DNA of 58,727 nucleotides, taken from Bacteroidota bacterium (lineage in GTDB: Bacteria > Bacteroidota > Bacteroidia > 2-12-FULL-35-15). This document shows, one piece after another, positions 1 through 7,321 of the stretch. The stretch spans positions 38,182 through 96,908 of the forward strand of contig JAHEYB010000004.1 of the NCBI GenBank assembly GCA_023251805.1. The letters run 5' to 3'. Numbering within the stretch: the stretch's first letter is position 1; every line of letters begins with the position of its first letter. A program made the translations under genes and the position numbers. The notes beneath the pieces are model-generated. The model was not told the DNA's origin. It worked only from the letters and a program-made list of their open reading frames with translations, and did not search any database.

Positions 1-14
1 CAATCTTTATTGCT

Positions 15-22
15 TATATTTG
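15..22 (+). promoter_or_regulatory. -7 promoter element of the cytochrome gene
   Basis: TATATTTG matches the Bacteroidota -7 consensus TAnnTTTG and ends 19 bases before the ATG at 42. The matching -33 box would fall before the window edge, so only half of the promoter is visible. Confidence 0.55.
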
Positions 23-41
23 TTTATCAAACGCATACTAT

Positions 42-1994
42 ATGAGCATCAAAAAAATTACCATCATTTGTATTATTGTAGGATTTGCTTTGGGATTCAA
101 ATTTATGAACTCGGCAGCTTCAAAAAGTCCGGTTGTGAAATTTCACACACAAGCTCAACTGGATGCGTACAGAGGAATTCCAACACGTTCACCCATTGCT
201 CCGGGAGAATTTTTTCTTCCTTCCTCTAGTTGTAGAGGTTGCCATGGATTTGATTCGGCAGGAGTAGCAAATATAAATGAAGCAGGTGAAGATGTAAATT
301 TGGTGAGCAGATGGGAAAGTTCGATGATGGCATTATCAGCAAAAGATCCTTTTTGGAAAGCCAAAGTTACGCATGAAATTACTATCAACCCTGCACATTC
401 AGGAATTCTTCAAAATAAATGTTTGGATTGTCACGCTCCAATGGGTGCATACACGTCACAATTCCACGGATTCCCTTTTTACGGATTAAGCGATTTAGCG
501 ACCGACACACTCGGAAAAGATGGAGTAGCTTGCGGGGCTTGTCATGCTATTGCACCAACTGCAGGTTTTACCTATTCCGGAATTATTCCTTACGATACCA
601 ATAAAGTGGAATATGGACCATTTACTGCCCCATCGGTTGGACCTATGCAATTATATGAAGGCCTCACTCCTACTTATAGTCCGCATATGGATGAATCAAA
701 AGTTTGTTCCGCTTGTCATACTTTAATTACTCAATCGGTGGATTTAGCAGGAGCTTATACCGGTGGTTATTTTGCAGAACAAGCAACTTATCACGAATAT
801 GTAAATTCGGATTATCCTTCTAACAATATCAAGTGTCAAACGTGTCACATGCCAAAAGTAATCGACCCGATTATTATAGCAAACGGATTTACAGGATTAA
901 CACCTCGCACACCATTCAATCAACATGTGTTTGCTGGTGCTAATTCTTTTATGCTCAATTTAATAAAAGCCAACAAAACTTCATTGGGAGTGACTGTTCC
1001 TAACAACAGTTTTGATTCCACTATTTTGGCAACTACAAACATGTTGCAGCAACAAACATTGGATTTTGATTTACAACAAGTAAGCATTACTTCTGATACA
1101 GCCTTTTTTAAAGTGATGTTAAAAAATAAAGCCGGACATAAATTTCCTTCCGGATACCCATCTCGAAGAGCAGTATTGCAGTTTGTAGTAATTGATGGAA
1201 CAGGTGATACTATTTTTCAATCGGGGATTTTCAATAATCAACAACGTGTAGTTGGAGAAAATTCAAATTTTGAAATACATCACAACACAATTAATCAGTC
1301 CAATGTTCCTCAAATTTATGAGTTGGTTCCCGGAGATGTGGGAGGAAATTTTACTTCTGTTTTAGAAAGAGCTTCCATTTTATTAAAAGACAATCGTATT
1401 CCTCCATTAGGATTTACATCACTCTCATCTGTTTACGATACAGTAACCGTTTCTGCTGATGCAACCAGCGATGCTGATTTTAATAAAGTGTTATCAGTTG
1501 AAGGAAGCGGAGTGGATTGGGTACATTTTGCTGTTCCATTAGCAGGAGCTGTTGGAAATATTAATATCAAATCAAAAGTGTATTATCAATCGGTGCCACC
1601 AAAATGGGTGGATAACATGTTTACTTACAGCACACCCGAAATCAGTACGTTTCAAACTATGTACAATGGTGCTAATCAAAGTCCGGTTTTGGTTGCTCAG
1701 GACAGTATTAATAATGTGTTGGTTCCCTTGGGAATAAATTACATTTCCACAAAAGAAGAAATAAGTGCATGGCCTACAGTATCTATGGATGGTAAGGTTT
1801 ACATCAGTTCGGCATACGGAATAGTGATAAAATCGGTGGCTATTTTTAACTCCGAAGGGAAATTGGAGTCACAAATGCAAAATTTAGGCTATCAATCGGC
1901 TATAAGCCTTTATTTACCTGAAATATCGGGGATTTATTACTTACGGATTACCACTTCTAATAAAATAATCTATAAAAAAGTTGTAAAATCATAA
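42..1994 (+). CDS. Secreted multiheme (5-heme) cytochrome c with T9SS tail
   Basis: A 650-residue exported protein. It starts with a hydrophobic signal segment (residues 5-20). Five CXXCH heme-attachment motifs lie in the first half: CRGCH 64-68, CLDCH 127-131, CGACH 164-168, CSACH 222-226 and CQTCH 265-269. The second half has no heme motif and looks like beta-sandwich domains. The last 80 residues resemble a T9SS type A sorting domain (ISGIYYLRITTS, then a basic end at KKVVKS). Heme attachment in the periplasm followed by T9SS export would place an electron carrier on the cell surface. The partner reductase is not in the window. The gene stands 87 bases ahead of another T9SS cargo gene on the same strand. 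The cytochrome assignment is firm from the motifs; surface location and electron-transfer role are inferred. Confidence 0.85.
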   Translation: MSIKKITIICIIVGFALGFKFMNSAASKSPVVKFHTQAQLDAYRGIPTRSPIAPGEFFLPSSSCRGCHGFDSAGVANINEAGEDVNLVSRWESSMMALSAKDPFWKAKVTHEITINPAHSGILQNKCLDCHAPMGAYTSQFHGFPFYGLSDLATDTLGKDGVACGACHAIAPTAGFTYSGIIPYDTNKVEYGPFTAPSVGPMQLYEGLTPTYSPHMDESKVCSACHTLITQSVDLAGAYTGGYFAEQATYHEYVNSDYPSNNIKCQTCHMPKVIDPIIIANGFTGLTPRTPFNQHVFAGANSFMLNLIKANKTSLGVTVPNNSFDSTILATTNMLQQQTLDFDLQQVSITSDTAFFKVMLKNKAGHKFPSGYPSRRAVLQFVVIDGTGDTIFQSGIFNNQQRVVGENSNFEIHHNTINQSNVPQIYELVPGDVGGNFTSVLERASILLKDNRIPPLGFTSLSSVYDTVTVSADATSDADFNKVLSVEGSGVDWVHFAVPLAGAVGNINIKSKVYYQSVPPKWVDNMFTYSTPEISTFQTMYNGANQSPVLVAQDSINNVLVPLGINYISTKEEISAWPTVSMDGKVYISSAYGIVIKSVAIFNSEGKLESQMQNLGYQSAISLYLPEISGIYYLRITTSNKIIYKKVVKS

Positions 1995-2081
1995 TATTTT
2001 CCTTTACTTTATTCATCTCTAAACTAATTAATTAACTAATCTGTTGATGCAAAAACGCTGACAGAAATAAAAAAAACAATC

Positions 2082-4955
2082 ATGATAAAAACTACTTTCC
2101 ACAAATCATTAGTTCTTGCATCGACTTGTTTATTAGGAGCACTTACTTCTAATGCACAATTTGCTTTTACTAATTCAAACAGCTTAACACCAACTGCAAC
2201 ACATAGTGGTTGCGCTATTACAGTTGTTGACGTAAACAACGATGGCTTAGATGACATTGTTAAAATGGACGCGGCAACTACCTTGGTAGTTCAAATGCAA
2301 AATCAAAATGGAACTTACACCCATTATAACTTAGGGAATATTACCGGAGCTTCTCGCGTTTGGGGAATGGCTGTTGCTGACGTAGACCATAATGGTTGGA
2401 AAGATGTTGCTACCGGAAGAAATGGTGCCATGTACTTAGTAAAATTAGCATGGTCGGGAAGTACAATTACTACCACTACTACTACTTTAAGTGGCTCTTA
2501 TTTCGTTCAAAATGTAACCTTCGGTGATTTTGATAATGATGGATGGGCTGACTTAGCAGTGTGTGACGATGATGATTATATGAAAATTTATAAAAATAAT
2601 TCGGGCACTCTTTCTCTCACAACAACTTTAATCAATACCAACATTAACCCCGGAATGACGTATGGTGGCGACCCATATGATTCAGGAAATTATGGAAGTG
2701 TTTGGACAGACATTGATAACGATGGCGATATCGATTTGTATATTGCACATTGCCGTCAATCCACTTCCAGCTATACTGATCAAAGACGAAGAGACCGTTT
2801 GTTCAGAAACAATGGTTCAAGTGTTTTTACGGAAAATGCTGCTGCTACTGGTATTGAACCGGTTGGAGATTTTAAACAATCGTGGACTTCCAGTTTTGGA
2901 GATTTAGATAACGATGGTGATATGGACGTTTTACAAACCAATCACGGAGAAAACAGTCAGATTTTTAGAAACAACGGTTCCGGTGTTTTCACAGATATAA
3001 CAGCAGGTTCAGGCTTATCTACTTCATTTGATGCGATTGAATCTATTGTAGAAGATTTTGATAATGACGGATGGTTGGACATTTTAATTTCCGGTCCAGG
3101 TTTAGTAATGTATCATAATAACGGAGACGGAACGTATTCAAATGCTACCGGAGTTTTTGGTGGAGCAATGACTTCTTTCTTATCCTTTGCAACAGGCGAT
3201 TTAAATCACGATGGTTTTATTGACCTTGAAGCTTCTTACGGAAACGTATACAATACACCAACAGCAGTAAACGATGTGTTGTGGTTAAACAATAAAAACT
3301 CAAACCACTTTATCACTTTTAATTTAACAGGAACAGCAAGTAACCAAAATGCAATTGGTGCAAAAGTAACAATCACCGGAGCATTTGGAACACAAGTTCG
3401 TGAAGTAAGAGCTGGTGAAACTTATGGTACTGCAAACTCAATGCAATGTCATTTTGGTTTAGGAGCAAACACAACTATCACTTCTGCTGTAATTGAATGG
3501 CCTGCAGGTGGAACAACTACTTTAGGTGCATTAACAGCTGATCAATTTGTAACCGTTGTGGAAAGCGGTTGCACAATTACCGGAAACGTAATTCCTGGAC
3601 CTTATGCATTTTGTACAGCAGGTTCTGTAACATTAACTGCTCAGCCGGGATACACTTCTTACTTGTGGTCAAATGGTGCTACAACTTCTTCCATTGTTGT
3701 TAGTACTACCGGAAACTACAATGTTAAAGTTACTAATGCTGCAGGTTGCACTAACCTTTCACCAAACATTACTACTACATTAAATCCAAATGAAACACCT
3801 GTGGTTACTTCTTCCGGCCCAAATTCATGTGCTGGAACACTTACCTTAACAAGTACATCTGCTTCAGCTTATAGCTGGACCGGTCCTTCAGGATTTACTG
3901 CAAGTACTCAAGCAATTAACCCTCCTACTTCAGGAACATATTCATTAACTACAACAGGTTTATGTCAGGCTTGGACTGCCACACCAACTGTAGTTACTGT
4001 ATTGGCAGCCCCTGCTCCAACTACAACGGGAGCAACCGGCCCTGGCCCTGCAACATTTAATTTATCAGCAGCAGGTTCCGGTGGAACACTTAACTGGTAT
4101 GCAGCTCCAACAGGAGGTTCTTCTTTAATTACAGGAACAGCTTACACCACTCCAACAATTAGTACAACTACTACTTATTATGTGGATGAAACTACAAACT
4201 ACCCGGGAACAGTAAACAATGGTGGTCGTGCAAATGGCTCAGGTTCCGGAACGAGTGGTGTTGTTGGTGGCTTGGACTTTGATGTGCTTTCTGCTTGTAC
4301 ACTTACTTCTGTAAAAGTATATGCTACTACAACCGGTCCACGCACTATCGAATTAAGAAACAGTGTTGGTACAGTTTTAAATACGTTTACAACAGCTAGT
4401 CTTCCTATCGATTCTTCTGTTATTACTTTAAACTTCCCAATGGTACCAGGAACAGGTTATCGCTTAACACAACCTACTACTCCTTCTTTGAGAAGAAACA
4501 CATCCGGTGTAACTTATCCTTATACAACTGCAGGATTTGTAACTGTAACAAATGGTTGGACAGGAACTACCACTAGCAGCACTGCTTATTATTATTATTA
4601 CGATTGGAAAATTACTACTCCAGCTGTAAATTGTACAAGTGCTCGTGTGCCGGTTACTGCAACCGTTTCAACTGCAACAGGAATTAATGTTGGTGCAGAA
4701 AATACAGGAGTATTAATTTATCCAAACCCTGCCAGCACAAATGTGAATGTGGAATTTGGTTACAACATGAATTCATTAACAGTTGTTGAAATTACAGATG
4801 TAACAGGTAGATTAGTAAAAACACATTCAATTGCAAATCCTGTACAAGGACAAACAGTAAATGTAGATGTTGCTGATTTAAATGCCGGTTCTTATTTCAT
4901 CACTATTAAAAATGACACTCAAAACTTAGTTCAAAAATTGGTGTTGACTAAATAA
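2082..4955 (+). CDS. FG-GAP/ASPIC-UnbV repeat protein with T9SS type A tail
   Basis: A 957-residue secreted protein with a signal peptide ending near SNAQ (residues 23-26). The N-terminal 400 residues hold about seven FG-GAP/VCBS-type calcium-binding loops of the form DxDNDGxxD (for example DFDNDGWADLAV, DIDNDGDIDLYIAH, DLDNDGDMDVLQ), expected to fold as a beta-propeller. Next comes an ASPIC/UnbV module (around 410-500: GAKVTITGAFGTQVREVRAG, then GLGANTTITSAVIEWPAGG). Ig-like domains follow, and the protein ends with a T9SS type A sorting domain (YPNPASTNVNVEF onward). The family is common among Bacteroidota surface proteins, with roles in adhesion or polymer binding usually guessed rather than shown. 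No catalytic motif was seen. It is followed at once by a strong bidirectional terminator. Confidence 0.88.
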   Translation: MIKTTFHKSLVLASTCLLGALTSNAQFAFTNSNSLTPTATHSGCAITVVDVNNDGLDDIVKMDAATTLVVQMQNQNGTYTHYNLGNITGASRVWGMAVADVDHNGWKDVATGRNGAMYLVKLAWSGSTITTTTTTLSGSYFVQNVTFGDFDNDGWADLAVCDDDDYMKIYKNNSGTLSLTTTLINTNINPGMTYGGDPYDSGNYGSVWTDIDNDGDIDLYIAHCRQSTSSYTDQRRRDRLFRNNGSSVFTENAAATGIEPVGDFKQSWTSSFGDLDNDGDMDVLQTNHGENSQIFRNNGSGVFTDITAGSGLSTSFDAIESIVEDFDNDGWLDILISGPGLVMYHNNGDGTYSNATGVFGGAMTSFLSFATGDLNHDGFIDLEASYGNVYNTPTAVNDVLWLNNKNSNHFITFNLTGTASNQNAIGAKVTITGAFGTQVREVRAGETYGTANSMQCHFGLGANTTITSAVIEWPAGGTTTLGALTADQFVTVVESGCTITGNVIPGPYAFCTAGSVTLTAQPGYTSYLWSNGATTSSIVVSTTGNYNVKVTNAAGCTNLSPNITTTLNPNETPVVTSSGPNSCAGTLTLTSTSASAYSWTGPSGFTASTQAINPPTSGTYSLTTTGLCQAWTATPTVVTVLAAPAPTTTGATGPGPATFNLSAAGSGGTLNWYAAPTGGSSLITGTAYTTPTISTTTTYYVDETTNYPGTVNNGGRANGSGSGTSGVVGGLDFDVLSACTLTSVKVYATTTGPRTIELRNSVGTVLNTFTTASLPIDSSVITLNFPMVPGTGYRLTQPTTPSLRRNTSGVTYPYTTAGFVTVTNGWTGTTTSSTAYYYYYDWKITTPAVNCTSARVPVTATVSTATGINVGAENTGVLIYPNPASTNVNVEFGYNMNSLTVVEITDVTGRLVKTHSIANPVQGQTVNVDVADLNAGSYFITIKNDTQNLVQKLVLTK

Positions 4956-4982
4956 TACCGATAAGAGAATTGAAATAAAATA

Positions 4983-5016
4983 AAAAAGTCCACCGAGTAC
5001 TCGGTGGACTTTTTTT
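4983..5016. terminator. Bidirectional terminator, perfect palindrome
   Basis: The 24-base perfect palindrome at 4987-5010 (two arms of AGTCCACCGAGT, no spare loop) is flanked by an A run on the left and a T run on the right. It can therefore end transcription of both converging genes (2082-4955 plus and 5033-5590 minus). Confidence 0.88.
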
Positions 5017-5032
5017 ATTTATAAAATATTGC

Positions 5033-5590
5033 TTAACCTTTCTTTACAAACTTGGTTAAGATAACAATTGTTTGATCGTTTATTTTTCCTTCAATGTGTT
5101 CTGGATTGTCGTGCACCAGTTTTATTTTTTTCACTACTGTTCCTTTCGAAGCGGTAAAGTTGGTTCCTTTCACATTTAGTGCTTGCGTTAGCACAACATT
5201 ATCACCATTCTCCAATACATTTCCAAAAGCATCTTTGTGTACATCTGCTACTTCAAAAGCAGTCATTGCCCATTGAATTATATTTTCATCCAAATCAACA
5301 GAGCTAATTAAATTGTTTGCCCACTCTTCTTCTTTGTGCAATTGTAAAATGCGATAGCTCAAAGCTTGCACACTTGGCTCCGGATTCCAAATACTACCTT
5401 CTACACAACGCCAGTGAAAACCTGCATCTTTCTTATCAAGGGAATTCAAACAAGTATCACATAAAGCTACTTGATTTTGAACAGATTCATCATTTTTAGG
5501 GCTCACAGTATAATCGTGTTTTGGGGGTTCGTTGTTACACAATTCACATACATCGCCACAGCGTTCTTTTAATTTTGAAGAGATTGACAT
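5033..5590 (-). CDS. PhnA/YjdM-family zinc-ribbon protein
   Basis: A 185-residue cytoplasmic protein. The N-terminal part (residues 1-50) holds a zinc ribbon: CELCNN near residue 15 and CDTC near residue 44. The C-terminal 65 residues (from about DAFGNVLENGDNVVLTQALN to VILTKFVKKG) match the PhnA domain, including the typical GDxVVLTxxLxVKG stretch. The family was once named for phosphonoacetate hydrolase or alkylphosphonate uptake, but the function of these stand-alone genes is not established, and no phosphonate genes lie nearby. It is longer than E. coli YjdM (about 110 residues) because a helical linker separates the two domains. It is a single-gene unit ending at the palindromic terminator it shares with the previous gene. 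Confidence 0.85.
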   Translation of the reverse strand: MSISSKLKERCGDVCELCNNEPPKHDYTVSPKNDESVQNQVALCDTCLNSLDKKDAGFHWRCVEGSIWNPEPSVQALSYRILQLHKEEEWANNLISSVDLDENIIQWAMTAFEVADVHKDAFGNVLENGDNVVLTQALNVKGTNFTASKGTVVKKIKLVHDNPEHIEGKINDQTIVILTKFVKKG

Positions 5591-5705
5591 AGAATTTTTT
5601 TACAAAAGTAGAATTATTTTTTATTGCCACTCCAGAAATTAAAGTGTAATTGAAACAACCTACGGTGTAACGTAGGTTTTCTTTCAGAAAAACCGGAAAT
5701 TAAGC

Positions 5706-5713
5706 TATATTTG
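5706..5713 (+). promoter_or_regulatory. -7 promoter element ahead of the tRNA-Leu relic
   Basis: TATATTTG is an exact match to TAnnTTTG. A start about seven bases downstream would begin RNA at the first bases of the tRNA-like segment. The -33 position (about 5682-5685) reads TTTC, one base off TTTG. Confidence 0.45.
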
Positions 5714-5793
5714 AGTTGGAAGAAGTGCACGCCCCGATTAATATCGGGGTGTCCATTGCGGACGTATCGGTTCAAGTCCGATCCCGGGTAGCA
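5714..5793 (+). pseudogene. tRNA-Leu-like relic lacking its 5' acceptor
   Basis: The 3' two-thirds of a class II tRNA are recognisable: long variable arm GTCC-ATTGC-GGAC (5751-5763), T arm ATCGG-TTCAAGT-CCGAT (5766-5782), a 3' acceptor strand CCCGGGT (5783-5789) and discriminator A (5790). The T loop and variable arm resemble tRNA-Leu of this phylum. The segment just before the anticodon arm resembles a shrunken D region. No 5' strand complementary to CCCGGGT is present, and the anticodon arm has become a 7-bp hairpin with a 4-base loop (5732-5749). It cannot make a normal tRNA. It may be a decayed gene, an insertion scar or a transcribed tRNA-like RNA. Confidence 0.55.
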
Positions 5794-5898
5794 TATAAAA
5801 ACACCACGGAGCTATCGTATTTCTGTTTCATTTTAGGAGGTTTTGGTTTGGAAGAGTGATACGATTGTGGTTGGAAGAGAGTTATTGAACATTCGCAT

Positions 5899-5939
5899 AA
5901 ATCCCCCTGCCCCCTTTTGCAAAGGGGGAATTGCTTCGG
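5899..5939. repeat. REP-like palindromic intergenic repeat
   Basis: The hairpin CCCCCTTT-TGC-AAAGGGGG (5910-5928) is preceded by ATCCCCCTG and followed by AATTGCTTCGG. The same design, ending in TTGCTTCG or a variant, recurs at 48687-48729 and 48777-48817, so it belongs to a dispersed family. The rest of the 5591-6015 gap holds the tRNA-Leu relic and, at about 5812-5865, a loose inverted pair ATCGTAT/ATACGAT. Confidence 0.6.
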
Positions 5940-5956
5940 TATAATAATTTTAGAAA

Positions 5957-5994
5957 ATAAAAAAAACGTCCAGAGGTTTACACCCTGGACGTTT
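5957..5994 (-). terminator. Terminator of the small exported protein gene
   Basis: On the minus strand, stem AAACGTCCAG/CTGGACGTTT (5964-5973 with 5985-5994) with an 11-base loop is followed by a T run (the A run at 5957-5966 on the plus strand). It lies just downstream of the stop at 6016. Confidence 0.82.
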
Positions 5995-6015
5995 CACAAT
6001 TCAAAAATATTTTTC

Positions 6016-6465
6016 CTAATCATCAGTAGGTTCTGCTGCTTTTACAAATCCAGCTTTTTTAGGTTTTATCTTTTTCACAAAAAGTACGTTTATCAAATCG
6101 CTTTCCATTGTTAAAAGTGGGCTGGACATTCCGTTAGTAATTAAAAGGGGCACATTTTCATACCGAGCTTTTCTCTTAATTAATTCATAATTGCCATCTT
6201 CCATTTTGATATACATAGCAGCAATTTTTCCTTCTTTTACATCGCATTTACCATTGTAACATTCGGCATCGGAACCGCTTCTAATCGAAATAATCACATC
6301 GGCATACGTTCCATCGGCAACATCTTCAGCACCTCTGTCCTGAAATTTTTGAGCCCATTTTGTGTAACAATTGCTATCATCAGCAGTGGGTGTTTTAGCT
6401 GTTTGTGCTGTTCCTACAGCTACTAAACCAATTAATAATACTAGAGTAGTAAAAAAATTCTTCAT
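6016..6465 (-). CDS. Small exported protein of unknown function
   Basis: A 149-residue protein that I do not recognise. A clean signal peptide (MKNFFTTLVLLIGLVAVGTAQ) predicts cleavage near residue 20. The mature part has three cysteines (SNCYTKW, AECYNGKC), which could form a disulfide in the periplasm, and a basic patch KKIKPKKAGF near the C-terminus. No lipobox and no sorting domain are present, so a soluble periplasmic protein is most likely. It is a single-gene unit with its own terminator. Homologues occur only as hypothetical proteins as far as I can tell. Confidence 0.7.
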   Translation of the reverse strand: MKNFFTTLVLLIGLVAVGTAQTAKTPTADDSNCYTKWAQKFQDRGAEDVADGTYADVIISIRSGSDAECYNGKCDVKEGKIAAMYIKMEDGNYELIKRKARYENVPLLITNGMSSPLLTMESDLINVLFVKKIKPKKAGFVKAAEPTDD

Positions 6466-6596
6466 AAGTAAAAGTTTAAAGTTTGATACTAATTGCTTTG
6501 AGAGCCTTAGTATAGGGTAAATATATAAATTCCTCGCAATAATTTCAAATGTTATGCCAAAAGACTTAATTTTATGCTTTGAAAACTAGATGAACC

Positions 6597-7169
6597 ATGA
6601 GCAAATCATTGATTGAAAATAACCTGAACGAAGCCCAAAAGGTATTACAGCAGTTTATTTCGGAGCCTAAAAATATTGACTTAATTGAAAAAGCGGGTAA
6701 AGTATTATCTGAAGCGATAAAAAAAGGGAATAAAATTATTTCCTGTGGAAATGGTGGTTCTATGTGTGATGCCATGCATTTTGCCGAAGAGTTGAGCGGA
6801 AGATTTAGAGAAGATAGAAAAGCATTGCCGGCAATTTCAATTTCAGATCCTTCTCATATTTCCTGTGTAGGAAATGATTATGGATATGACAAGGTGTTCT
6901 CTCGCTATATAGAAGCATTGGGAAACAAAGGAGATGTTTTGTTAGCCATTAGCACCAGCGGAAATTCTGAAAATGTGATAAATGCTATCACCTCAGCGAA
7001 AGAAAAAGGAATGCACATTATCGGTTTAACCGGAAAAGATGGTGGCAAAATAGCAAGCTTGTGTGATGTGGAGATTCGTGCACCACATAGTGAGTATGCA
7101 GATAGAGCCCAAGAGATTCATATTAAAGTGATTCATTGTTTGATACATTTGGTGGAAACAGGCTTGTAA
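6597..7169 (+). CDS. gmhA: Phosphoheptose isomerase GmhA
   Basis: A 190-residue SIS-domain enzyme converting sedoheptulose 7-phosphate to D-glycero-D-manno-heptose 7-phosphate, the first step toward ADP-heptose for lipopolysaccharide core or S-layer glycans. It aligns without gaps to E. coli GmhA through most of its length: SCGNGGS (49-55), [46 protein letters not shown], and [14 protein letters not shown] near the end. The zinc ligands of the family are in place (H61, E65, Q172, H180 by that alignment). Position 56 is Met where E. coli has His, not a metal ligand. The other heptose genes are not adjacent. The ATG at 6597 gives the exact family length. Confidence 0.95.
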   Translation: MSKSLIENNLNEAQKVLQQFISEPKNIDLIEKAGKVLSEAIKKGNKIISCGNGGSMCDAMHFAEELSGRFREDRKALPAISISDPSHISCVGNDYGYDKVFSRYIEALGNKGDVLLAISTSGNSENVINAITSAKEKGMHIIGLTGKDGGKIASLCDVEIRAPHSEYADRAQEIHIKVIHCLIHLVETGL

Positions 7170-7171
7170 CA

Positions 7172-7236
7172 CAACCTCACCCTGCCTTCGGCAGGCAGGC
7201 CAGCCCTATCCTTGGATAAGGGGAGGGCTGGTTTCG
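7172..7236. repeat. REP-like double hairpin after gmhA
   Basis: Two adjacent hairpins: CTGCC-TTC-GGCAG and a larger one with arms CCAGCCCT (7200-7207) and AGGGCTGG (7224-7231), followed by TTTCG. The layout CACCCTGCC...hairpin...TTTCG is akin to the repeats at 5.9, 38.2 and 48.7 kb. It may also end the gmhA transcript, but no T run follows. Confidence 0.5.
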
Positions 7237-7265
7237 TCTTTGATGAGTTTGTTTTTGAGGATGAT

Positions 7266-7305
7266 AAAAAAAATCCCTCCTGAGTACTCAGGAGGGATTT
7301 TTTTG
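7266..7305. terminator. Bidirectional terminator, 30-base perfect palindrome
   Basis: Positions 7271-7300 form a perfect palindrome centred on GAGTACTC (arms AAATCCCTCCTGAGT and complement), with A and T runs at the sides. It lies between the converging gmhA and the Omp28-like gene. The same GAGTACTC centre is found in the terminator at 4987-5010. Confidence 0.88.
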
Positions 7306-7321
7306 TATTAAATATTAGAAA

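Noticed and set aside
5714-5793. Functional tRNA-Leu gene
   Set aside because: No 5' acceptor strand pairs with CCCGGGT and the anticodon loop is closed to four bases.
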